A stretch of 64,000 nt of DNA, taken from contig JAWKIO010000005.1 of NCBI GenBank assembly GCA_041394265.1, positions 1,984,001-2,048,000 on the forward strand. Direction: 5' to 3'. Source of the stretch: Acidimicrobiales bacterium. GTDB lineage: Bacteria > Actinomycetota > Acidimicrobiia > Acidimicrobiales > SZUA-35. Under the pieces are notes generated by a model. It was not told the origin of the DNA and made no database searches. It worked only from the letters and a program-made list of their open reading frames with translations. Shown here piece by piece: positions 24,440-31,518 of the stretch. Positions within the stretch are counted from its first letter, which is position 1. The number at the start of each line of letters is the position of its first letter. Made by a program: the position numbers and the translations under genes.

Positions 24440-24573
24440 ACACCAAACGACCACTCAGCGTGTAATTTTCCCTACTTTTGTCGCTCCGAGTGAGTCTTAT
24501 GGCATGGTGTGCCCTTGCGGTGTGGAGCCGTGGCGAGCGTTCGCGCTCGCAGAGCGGAGTTGGAGGCGCGGTC

Positions 24574-25839
24574 GTGGTTGATCCTGCGGAGGAAGAAGTC
24601 AAGGCTCGGCGTGACGTCGATACGTTGCGGGCCGACGTGCTGTACGTGCTCGCCCAGAGCGATGCCGATCGTCGCTTCGAAGCGGCGGCAGCCGTGATGG
24701 CCCACCTCCCATCGGTGGCAGCAGCAGGGCTGCTCGACGCCGAGACGGTCAAGATCCGCACGGCATGCGACGATGCGCTGCGAGCAGTGATCGACGCCAA
24801 GGGCGGCACCCGGGCCATGGCCGCGCGCTGGACCGAGCGGCTGCGTCCCCGTGGCGCAGCGGGCGTCGCGGCCGCCGGCGAGGTGGCGGCAGGCCCTGCG
24901 CCCATGGCGGGCACGGTCGAGATCGGCACCTGGCGTCGCCCGATGATTGCGGCTGGGCTGACGCTCGCCGCCGCCGCAGCCGCCCTCGTACTCGTGCCCT
25001 CCGAGGTCGTGAACGGAACGAGCGACGGCTCTGCGGTGACCAGTCCCGCTCACGACGCCGATTCGTCGGCTCGCACCGGCTCCGGCACCCAGACGGGATC
25101 GGTCGCCGACGGGGATACTTCGGCCCGCGACGAGGAAGCGAGCGCCGCCACCACCACGACGAGGCCGACGACGACCCTTCCTTCCACCACTGCCGCCAAC
25201 GACGACGAGATCGCCTTCGAGCAGAACACCGTCGCCGGCAACAGCGAGACCCCGCCGCCGGCACCCACGGTGCCCCCGGCTCCCACCACCCAAGCGCCAA
25301 CCACATTCGCCCCCACCACACCCGTCCCCACCACTCCACTGCCGGCTCCGGCTCCGGCGCCGACGCAGCCGCCGACCTCTGCCGCTCCTGCACCGACCAC
25401 CCAGGCCCCCACGACGCAAGCCCCGACGACCGCTCCGCCGGTCACACAGGCGCCTTCTGGACCAGCGGTCGAGCTGTCGCCTCGCGAGGCGGCACGTCTC
25501 GAACGTCAGCGGCGGGCCGAGGAGCGAGCAGCGGCTCGTGAAGCGGCTCGGCTCGAGCGGGAGCGCCAGCGCCAGGAGCGCGAGGCGGCACGTCAAGCAG
25601 CCAAGGCGGAGGAGGAACGCAAACGCGCCGCGCGCGAGGCAGCCAAAGCCGAACAGGCGGCGCGCGAGCAGGCCGAGCGAGAGCAGAAGGCCAAGGCCGA
25701 ACAGGAACGGCGCGACCGCCGCAACGATCGCGATGACGATGATCGTGATGACGACGACCGAAGCGGCCGGAACAATCGCAACGACGACCGTGACGACGAC
25801 CGTGACAACCGCAACCGTTGGGGCGGTCGCGACGACTGA
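24574..25839 (+). CDS. Single-pass membrane protein with Thr/Pro linker and charged coiled tail
   Basis: A GTG at 24574, seven bases after GGAGG, gives 421 residues; the frame is open back to 24478. Residues 1-120 are helical (TLRADVLYVLAQSDADRRFE), then one membrane helix (MIAAGLTLAAAAAALVLV). A 150-residue Thr/Pro/Ala linker with PTTQAPTT repeats, an Arg/Glu/Ala coiled coil and an Asp/Arg/Asn tail follow. The layout resembles envelope-spanning or polymer-binding proteins of actinobacteria. No known family; the low-complexity part evolves by repeat slippage. Confidence 0.7.
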   Translation: MVDPAEEEVKARRDVDTLRADVLYVLAQSDADRRFEAAAAVMAHLPSVAAAGLLDAETVKIRTACDDALRAVIDAKGGTRAMAARWTERLRPRGAAGVAAAGEVAAGPAPMAGTVEIGTWRRPMIAAGLTLAAAAAALVLVPSEVVNGTSDGSAVTSPAHDADSSARTGSGTQTGSVADGDTSARDEEASAATTTTRPTTTLPSTTAANDDEIAFEQNTVAGNSETPPPAPTVPPAPTTQAPTTFAPTTPVPTTPLPAPAPAPTQPPTSAAPAPTTQAPTTQAPTTAPPVTQAPSGPAVELSPREAARLERQRRAEERAAAREAARLERERQRQEREAARQAAKAEEERKRAAREAAKAEQAAREQAEREQKAKAEQERRDRRNDRDDDDRDDDDRSGRNNRNDDRDDDRDNRNRWGGRDD

Positions 25840-25851
25840 ACGCGACAGCGA

Positions 25852-25895
25852 CCGGCCGACCGCCCGGGCCCGGAAGGCCCCGCACGGTCGACCGG
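25852..25895. terminator. Predicted bidirectional terminator between convergent genes
   Basis: Arms CCGGCCGACCG (25852-25862) and CGGTCGACCGG (25885-25895) pair with one mismatch around an inner GGGCC/GGCCC stem. The hairpin lies between the stops of the membrane protein (25839) and the amidohydrolase (25919), and could end transcription from both sides. Confidence 0.5.
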
Positions 25896-25918
25896 CCGCA
25901 GCCGACGTCGAGTGAACC

Positions 25919-27604
25919 TCAGCTGCGAGCGAACTCGCGGATGACTCGTCCGGGCCGCTCGCCGGTGTTGTTGCCCTGCTCGGTGACCACCGAGCCGTTC
26001 ACGATCGTGGCGGCGTAACCCCGACCACCGATCTTCAGACGGCCGGCGCCGTTCGGGAAGTCGTTGGCATAGATCGGGTGATCGGAGGCGAGCCGATCGA
26101 TGTCGAACACGTTGATGTCGGCGAAGTTGCCGACGGCGAGCGTGCCTCGATCGATCAGGCCGAGCGTCTTGGCCGGTTGCTGGCTGAGGCGAGACACCGC
26201 GGTGGCCAGATCGTTCATGTGCTGCGAGCGGTGCCAATACGTGAGGAAGTGGGTGCTCATGTCGGCGTCGCAGATCTGTCCGGCGTGAGCGCCGGTGTCG
26301 GCGAGGCCCGGGTAGACGTGGTCGTAGGTGAGCAGCTCGGCGAGTCCCTCGGTGTTGCGGTTGAAGAACCAGGTGTTGAACAGCTCACGACCGTCGGAGG
26401 CGATGAGTCGGTCGATCATGAACTCGACCGGGTGCACCCCGAGACGGGCGGCGTGTTCGGCCACCGAGACACCACCCTGCTCGGAGTAGTCGGGCGATTC
26501 GCCGGTGCCGAGCGGGTAGATGTGGTTCGGGTCGTACCACATGCCCTTGGTCTTGCCTTCCTCTTCGAGGCCGGCACGGGTGGCGGGATCCTTCAGGGCG
26601 GCGACGCGGGCTTCGAGCGTGGGGAGCTCGAGCAGGGCCTTCCACTTCTTGCCCTTGACCGGAGCGATCTGGGCCAGGCCGCACAGGGATCCGCTGGGTC
26701 GGGACTGAGCAGCCAGCGTCATGCGGCCGTCGTTGGCGTTGACGTCGTTGAGGAACCGGCCGAAGGCTTCGACACCTGAGGTGCCCGTGCCGTTGCCGGC
26801 GCCGCCGGAGAAGAGGACGTCGCCACAGGAGCGAGCCATCTCACGCAGCAGGGTCATCTCGTGGTCGTACTTGTTGGCGAAGTCGTTGACCGACTGGAAC
26901 AGGCCACCGCCGGCGGCGTTCATGCCGTCGGCAACGGCGAGGTACTCGTCGATCGGTGCGAGTGTGCCGGGCACGTAGCGGCCGTCGGGGATCACGTGCA
27001 GAAGAATGCGTGAGGTCGAGAAGCCAACGGCGCCACCGGCGACCGACTCCTCGGCGATGTCGCGCATGCGATTCAGTTCTTCGGGTGTGGCCGGTTCGTC
27101 GCCGAGTGAGCGTTCGCCCATCACGTTGTAGCGAACGGCGCAGTGGCCGACCATGCCGACGATGTTGAGCGCCGGCTGCATGCGCTGCACCGAGTCGAGG
27201 TACTCGGGATAAGTCTCCCAGTCCCAGTCCAAGCCATCGAGGATCGCGTCGCGGGGCACGTCCTCGACGCTCTCCATCATCTCGGCCAGGAAGGTGCGGT
27301 CGGCCTTGGCGACCGGAGCGAAGGTGACACCGCAGTTGCCCATCAACACGGTGGTGACGCCGTGCCACGAGCTCGAGGTCATCAGCGGATCCCAGGCGAC
27401 CTGGGCGTCGAGGTGGGTGTGGAGGTCGATGAAGCCGGGGCTCACGATGAGGCCGGTGGCGTCGATCTCGCGGTTGGCGGTTTCGCCTGCGAGTTGACCG
27501 ATGGCGGTGATGCGCTCACCGTCGATCGCGATGTCGGCGACGAAACCGGGTGCGCCGGTGCCGTCGACCACCGTGCCGTTGCGGATGATCAGATCATGGG
27601 CCAT
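25919..27604 (-). CDS. N-acyl-D-amino-acid deacylase-type amidohydrolase
   Basis: The 561-residue protein is a metal-dependent amidohydrolase. It has the N-terminal beta sandwich (DLIIRNGTVVDGTGAPGFVA), the first metal motif SPGFIDLHTHLD at about residues 54-65, the conserved MGNCGVTFAPV, and a C-terminal composite domain (GTLAVGNFADINVFDIDRLA). This is the D-aminoacylase branch, which hydrolyses N-acyl-D-amino acids or dipeptides, but many relatives act on other cyclic amides. A CTGAG-N6-CTCAG dyad lies at 27626-27641 upstream of the ATG, which has AAAGGGA before it. Confidence 0.88.
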   Translation of the reverse strand: MAHDLIIRNGTVVDGTGAPGFVADIAIDGERITAIGQLAGETANREIDATGLIVSPGFIDLHTHLDAQVAWDPLMTSSSWHGVTTVLMGNCGVTFAPVAKADRTFLAEMMESVEDVPRDAILDGLDWDWETYPEYLDSVQRMQPALNIVGMVGHCAVRYNVMGERSLGDEPATPEELNRMRDIAEESVAGGAVGFSTSRILLHVIPDGRYVPGTLAPIDEYLAVADGMNAAGGGLFQSVNDFANKYDHEMTLLREMARSCGDVLFSGGAGNGTGTSGVEAFGRFLNDVNANDGRMTLAAQSRPSGSLCGLAQIAPVKGKKWKALLELPTLEARVAALKDPATRAGLEEEGKTKGMWYDPNHIYPLGTGESPDYSEQGGVSVAEHAARLGVHPVEFMIDRLIASDGRELFNTWFFNRNTEGLAELLTYDHVYPGLADTGAHAGQICDADMSTHFLTYWHRSQHMNDLATAVSRLSQQPAKTLGLIDRGTLAVGNFADINVFDIDRLASDHPIYANDFPNGAGRLKIGGRGYAATIVNGSVVTEQGNNTGERPGRVIREFARS

Positions 27605-27625
27605 TTGTTTTCCCTTTCGAAGTAT

Positions 27626-27641
27626 CTGAGAAGTTACTCAG
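27626..27641. promoter_or_regulatory. Short dyad upstream of the amidohydrolase gene
   Basis: CTGAG and CTCAG arms separated by AAGTTA, about 20 bases before the start codon. A GATACT that could be a -10 box on the minus strand overlaps its near edge. Weak evidence. Confidence 0.3.
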
Positions 27642-27709
27642 TGCATCGATTGGGGATCAAAGTGAGCGGATTGTCTGCCCATTCGCCGTGGCGGGCAGAC
27701 AGGATCGAG

Positions 27710-28978
27710 TCACGCCTTGGTGAGCTCGACTGTGGCGCTGTCGACCGGGGATTCCGCTGGGAGCGGTTGCTCGTCATAGCGGTGGCGGCCGACCCAGAAC
27801 GCAACGGCTGCGGTCGAGATCGCACCCATCATGAGGCCGGCGGGTGCGCCGAGATGTTCGGACACGTACCCGGCAATGGGGCCGCCGATCGGGGTCGAGC
27901 CGATGAAGACGACCGTCGTGAGCGCGAGCGCTCGGCCTCGCATGCGGGGGTTGGCCTTGAGCTGGATGAGCGAGTTGGCACCCGAGACCATGTAGATGGT
28001 GCAGGCGCCGACGGGCATCACGGCGATGGCGGCGAGCCACAGTGTCGGGGCGATCGAGAGGACGGTCATCGCTGCGGCAAGCCCCCACGCACCCTTGACG
28101 AGGAACGAGATGTCGACGCTGCGTCTCCGGGCCATCGTGAGTGCGCCGACCACCGAACCCAGGCTCATGGCGGAGTACAGCAAGGTGAAGCCGCCTGCCC
28201 CGGCGTCGAGCGTACGCTCGGCGAGCAGCGGGAGGGTGACCTGGTATTCGAAGGCCAATGTGCCGACGACGGTGAGCAGGATGATTGCGTTGCGCAGTTC
28301 GGGTTCGGACCCGACGTAGCGCAGTCCCTCGACCAGCTGGCCCTTCCCGCGTGGGGTGCGCGGTGCCTCCCGCATCTCGCTGCGCCGCATGAGCAACAAC
28401 GCACCGATGACGGCGAAGTAACTGATGGTGTTGACGATGAAGCACCACTCGACGCCGACGGTGGTGATGAGGAGGCCGGCGATGGACGGCCCGACGACCC
28501 GGGAGCCGGTCATCATGGCCGAGTTGAGCGCCACGGCGTTCGGAATGTCGTCCATCTCGACCAGGTCGACCACCATCGACTTGCGCGTCGGATTGTCGAC
28601 GGCGGTGAAGATGCCGTACAGCATCGACAGGCCGTAGATGAACGGCATCGTGAGCCGGTCGAGCACCATCAGCGTGGCGATGGTCCCGGCGACGACCGTG
28701 AACGCCACCTGCGTGGTGATCATGAACCGGTGGCGATCGACTCGATCGGCGAGCACGCCACCCCATGCGCCGAGCACCAGCACCGGGAGGAATTGGGCCG
28801 CGGTGACGAGACCGAGGGCGACGCCACTGTCGGTCAGGCGGAGGACGACCCAGATGAGGGCGACCGACTGCATCCAAGTCCCGGCCTGGCTGGTGAGTTG
28901 ACCGAAGAAGAACAGCCGGTAGTTCCGGACCTTGAGCGAGCGGAACGTGTCGCCGACCGCACCTCGGAACCGGGTCAT
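27710..28978 (-). CDS. MFS transporter (EntS/DUF894-like exporter)
   Basis: The ATG at 28978 gives 422 residues with about twelve membrane helices. Motif A appears in the 2-3 loop as GVLADRVDRHRFM. The start (FRSLKVRNYRLFFFGQLTSQ) is typical of the EntS-like branch, which exports siderophores or drugs. Its ATG overlaps the stop codon of the MarR gene (ATGA), so the two form an operon. Regulation by the MarR protein through the dyad at 29423-29458 is likely. Confidence 0.9.
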   Translation of the reverse strand: MTRFRGAVGDTFRSLKVRNYRLFFFGQLTSQAGTWMQSVALIWVVLRLTDSGVALGLVTAAQFLPVLVLGAWGGVLADRVDRHRFMITTQVAFTVVAGTIATLMVLDRLTMPFIYGLSMLYGIFTAVDNPTRKSMVVDLVEMDDIPNAVALNSAMMTGSRVVGPSIAGLLITTVGVEWCFIVNTISYFAVIGALLLMRRSEMREAPRTPRGKGQLVEGLRYVGSEPELRNAIILLTVVGTLAFEYQVTLPLLAERTLDAGAGGFTLLYSAMSLGSVVGALTMARRRSVDISFLVKGAWGLAAAMTVLSIAPTLWLAAIAVMPVGACTIYMVSGANSLIQLKANPRMRGRALALTTVVFIGSTPIGGPIAGYVSEHLGAPAGLMMGAISTAAVAFWVGRHRYDEQPLPAESPVDSATVELTKA

Positions 28979-29424
28979 ACTCGGCTCCCCGTCAGTTCGA
29001 CCTCGAGCAATCGTTCGAGCGGTTCGACGACGGCGAAGATGGCGGCGATGTCGTCGGGCGACAGTCCTTCGATGCGTTCGGTGAGCCACTGGTTGCGGCG
29101 CTGGCGGGTCTCCTCGATGCGTTCGTGGCCGACAGCGGTGACGACGACCCGGGCAAAGCGACGATCCACGGTGTCGACCAAACGCTCGACGAGCCCCTGC
29201 TCTTCGAGCTTGGCGACGATGCGGGTGATCGTCGGCTTGGCGACCTGCTCCAGGGTGGCCAGTTCGCTGAGCGGAAGTGGTCCGTGGCGGTCGATCATCG
29301 CCAGCGCTGATTGCTGGCTCGGCGTCAGCCCGGTCGATGCCGCTTGGCGTTGGCGGCGGGCGAGGCGTGCCATCGCCATGCGGAGCCGGGCGACGGTCTC
29401 GGGATCGATGTGTGAGGTCGGCAT
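28975..29424 (-). CDS. MarR-family transcriptional regulator
   Basis: The 149-residue protein has the MarR winged helix: LTPSQQSALAMIDRHGPLPL, recognition helix LATLEQVAKPTITRIVAKLE, and a wing with VDTVDRRFARVVVT. MarR dimers bind palindromes and release them on ligand or oxidant binding. The gene begins inside a 36-bp symmetric dyad and leads straight into an MFS exporter, the classic autoregulated efflux arrangement. Confidence 0.92.
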   Translation of the reverse strand: MPTSHIDPETVARLRMAMARLARRQRQAASTGLTPSQQSALAMIDRHGPLPLSELATLEQVAKPTITRIVAKLEEQGLVERLVDTVDRRFARVVVTAVGHERIEETRQRRNQWLTERIEGLSPDDIAAIFAVVEPLERLLEVELTGSRV

Positions 29425-29458
29425 TGGTTGCGCATGCTAATTAGCAATGACAACCAAT
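29423..29458. promoter_or_regulatory. 36-bp nested dyad, probable MarR operator
   Basis: The centre is the perfect 12-bp palindrome TGCTAATTAGCA (29435-29446). Outer arms ATTGGTTG (29423-29430) and CAACCAAT (29451-29458) are perfectly inverted and share the same centre at 29440.5. The dyad overlaps the MarR start codon and lies between it and the divergent permease, so one bound dimer or dimer pair could control both directions. Confidence 0.75.
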
Positions 29459-29526
29459 TCCAACCGAAGGCAATCCTCTCGTGCGGCAGCCGCGTTGCGC
29501 CGTCGTGTCCGGGCCGTAACGTACGG

Positions 29527-30693
29527 ATCTTGGTCGAGGTCGCGTTGGTGCTGGCTGCGAGCGTGTCGCTGTGGTGGCGTCCAGCGGCTGTCCCGATGTG
29601 GGCGGGCCCGGTCGTTGCGGCCCTGCTCGCTGCTGGCGGAGGGTTGATCTCCTTCTCTGATGCGGGCTCGGCACTCGGCGATCTGCGGGCGCCGCTGCTC
29701 TTCCTCGTGTGCGCCGTGCCCCTCGCCGTAACGCTCGACGACATCGGTGTCTTCGCCGCGTTGGCAGCGTCGATGGACGGTGGCCGCCATCTCGCCGCCT
29801 GGCTGTGGTGTCTCGCGGCCGGAGTCGTGATCGTGTTCAACCTCGACGCCGCCGTGGTGTTGTTGACGCCGTTGTACATCCGCATCGCCCGACGACACGG
29901 GCTCGATGCAGAGGCGCTGGCCTTCCAACCGGCGCTCCTGGCGTGCTTGGCCTCCGGTGTGCTGCCGGTGTCGAACCTCACGAACCTGATCGTTGCGGCC
30001 CGCTTCGACCTCGGCGTCGGTGACTTCCTCACCCATCTTGCCGCCCCGTCGTTGTTGGCGACCGCGATCGGGTTCGCCATGTACCGACGCGTCTTCCACC
30101 TCCACGCGGTCCGCGATCGGGCCGACGACCCGGTGGATCCCCGAGCGTTGCGGCGCGGCCTTCCGATCGTTGGGTTCGTGCTGTTGGGCTTCACCATCGG
30201 CGACGCGGCCGACATCGAGGCGTGGATCGTGGCGTTCGCCGCCCTGGCGTGGGCAACGGCGATCACGCGAGCGGCGAGATGGCGGGCGGTACCGGTCGAA
30301 GCGATCGCCATCGCCGCCGGGCTCGTCGTCGTGGTCGCAACCGCGGTGCCCCATCTCGGCCTCGAGGGCTGGTTCGACGGGACGACGCCGACCGATCAGC
30401 TCCGCGCTGTGGGCGCAGCGACCGTCATGTCGAACCTGGCGAACAACCTGCCAACAGCACTTGCCGCATCAGAAGCAGTCGACCACGCCGACGCGTCGTG
30501 GCCGATTCTGATTGGTACGAACATCGGCTCGATCTTCGTGCTCACCGCGTCGCTCTCGACGCTGCTCTGGCGAGACACTGCCGCCCGAAACGGCGTCACC
30601 GTCACCCCGCAACGATGGAGCTCAGTTGCGGCTCGAGTGGGAGCGCCGGCACTCATTGGCGCCACGATCACGCAACTGCTGCTCGCCACCTGA
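29527..30693 (+). CDS. ArsB/NhaD-like permease, start uncertain
   Basis: The hydrophobic protein has about ten to eleven membrane helices and the ion-transporter-superfamily layout, with repeats containing SGVLPVSNLTNLIVAARFDL in the first half and VMSNLANNLPTALAASE in the second. It would move an anion such as arsenite, or Na+/H+. I give the TTG at 29527 (LVEVALVLAAS...) as start, 388 residues. In-frame starts at 29428 or 29434 would lie inside the operator dyad and add a non-protein-like leader. The stop is 37 bases before the left islet repeat. Confidence 0.75.
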   Translation: MLVEVALVLAASVSLWWRPAAVPMWAGPVVAALLAAGGGLISFSDAGSALGDLRAPLLFLVCAVPLAVTLDDIGVFAALAASMDGGRHLAAWLWCLAAGVVIVFNLDAAVVLLTPLYIRIARRHGLDAEALAFQPALLACLASGVLPVSNLTNLIVAARFDLGVGDFLTHLAAPSLLATAIGFAMYRRVFHLHAVRDRADDPVDPRALRRGLPIVGFVLLGFTIGDAADIEAWIVAFAALAWATAITRAARWRAVPVEAIAIAAGLVVVVATAVPHLGLEGWFDGTTPTDQLRAVGAATVMSNLANNLPTALAASEAVDHADASWPILIGTNIGSIFVLTASLSTLLWRDTAARNGVTVTPQRWSSVAARVGAPALIGATITQLLLAT

Positions 30694-30729
30694 GCGACAG
30701 CGCTCAGCGAAACGCAATGACTTGGGCGT

Positions 30730-30754
30730 GGGGGTTCAAGTCCCCCCTCCGAGA
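30730..30754 (+). repeat. tRNA 3'-end-like direct repeat, left border of the defence islet
   Basis: Reads as a T-arm GGGGG-TTCAAGT-CCCCC followed by an acceptor-like CTCCGAG and A, without a tRNA body upstream. Positions 30731-30752 are identical over 22 bases to 37299-37320. Interpreted as an attachment-site remnant. Confidence 0.65.
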
Positions 30755-30782
30755 CATTGATCTGTGCCGGACAACTCCTGAT

Positions 30783-31157
30783 TCAGGGCCAGGTGTGGAT
30801 GGTGGGGGCGGCCGCGCCGAGGACGGCACTAAGCCTCTCGAGGTCGTTCGGGTCGCCGGTGAGGATGTCGTGTCCGAGGCGAACGGCGGTGAGGACGACA
30901 TGAGCATCGACGACATCCGAGGTCGATGTGCGGGCAAGGAGTTGGCCGATTGGGCGGCCATCGTCGAGTGGGTGGATTTCGATCGTCTTGAGAAAGGCTG
31001 CGAGCCGGGCTTGGCGTGGTCCGCTTCGCCAGACTTGAGCCACGACGGGTTGGGTGGTGTGGAGGGTGGTTCCGGACCTGCTGGCGGCGGTCAGGAACGT
31101 GTGGGCGGCTCGCTCGCTGCGATCGACGGAGATCAAGAAGCCAGCGTCGAGGATCAC
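30783..31157 (-). CDS. vapC: VapC-type PIN-domain toxin
   Basis: The GTG at 31157 overlaps the antitoxin stop codon (GTGA) and gives 124 residues. PIN acidic residues are visible in VILDAGFLISVD, TSDVVDAHVVLTAVRLG and LTGDPNDLERL. PIN toxins are magnesium-dependent ribonucleases that cut tRNA or rRNA when free of antitoxin. The internal LHTTQPVVAQVWR and STSDVVDAH blocks are shared with the second module at 59951-60304, so the two are paralogues. It is the first gene inside the left islet repeat. Confidence 0.85.
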   Translation of the reverse strand: MILDAGFLISVDRSERAAHTFLTAASRSGTTLHTTQPVVAQVWRSGPRQARLAAFLKTIEIHPLDDGRPIGQLLARTSTSDVVDAHVVLTAVRLGHDILTGDPNDLERLSAVLGAAAPTIHTWP

Positions 31158-31381
31158 AGGTCGTAGCGTTTGGCCATGGCGGCGACGTCCTCTTCGCCGA
31201 CTGGGCCTTCGTCGGTGTCCCAGTCGGCGATGAACGAGCGCAGCGCGTTCTGGCGCTGACGTTCGGCTGCGAGGAGTCGGACAGCTTGGCGGATCGCGCT
31301 CGAGCGTCCGCCGTACTCCGGTGCGAGCATGTCGAGGAGTGCTTCGTCTTCGTCGTCCAGCCGAACGGTCGTGGTGCTCAT
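31154..31381 (-). CDS. vapB: VapB-type antitoxin
   Basis: The 75-residue protein starts with a ribbon-helix-helix segment (MSTTTVRLDDEDEALLDMLA, then SSAIRQAVRLLAAERQRQNA) and ends in an acidic tail (DEGPVGEEDVAAMAKRYDL) that would wrap the toxin. The ATG at 31381 follows GGGAGGT closely. A perfect 9-bp inverted repeat upstream is the probable autoregulatory operator. Confidence 0.85.
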   Translation of the reverse strand: MSTTTVRLDDEDEALLDMLAPEYGGRSSAIRQAVRLLAAERQRQNALRSFIADWDTDEGPVGEEDVAAMAKRYDL

Positions 31382-31391
31382 ACCTCCCGAA

Positions 31392-31413
31392 GTGTAGCAC
31401 GCATGTGCTACAC
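31392..31413. promoter_or_regulatory. VapB operator candidate
   Basis: GTGTAGCAC (31392-31400) and GTGCTACAC (31405-31413) are perfectly inverted around GCAT, ten bases upstream of vapB. Position and symmetry fit autorepression by a ribbon-helix-helix antitoxin. Confidence 0.7.
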
Positions 31414-31518
31414 AGGGAAAGGGCGACGTCGGCTCGGCTGCGACCTGGAGCCTCGGGTGCGTGTGAGGTCTTCGCTCGGCGATGGTCGTCGAGCCCATCG
31501 ATCGGCCTACGGTGGCGG

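Noticed and set aside
25250..25450. CRISPR-like or tandem DNA repeat
   Set aside because: The repetition encodes PTTQAPTT-type protein repeats in frame; there are no unique spacers of constant length.
27143..29440. A 765-codon open frame on the plus strand
   Set aside because: It is antisense to the amidohydrolase, MFS and MarR genes, which have clear motifs, and its His/Asp/Gly-rich composition is typical of a GC-rich shadow frame.
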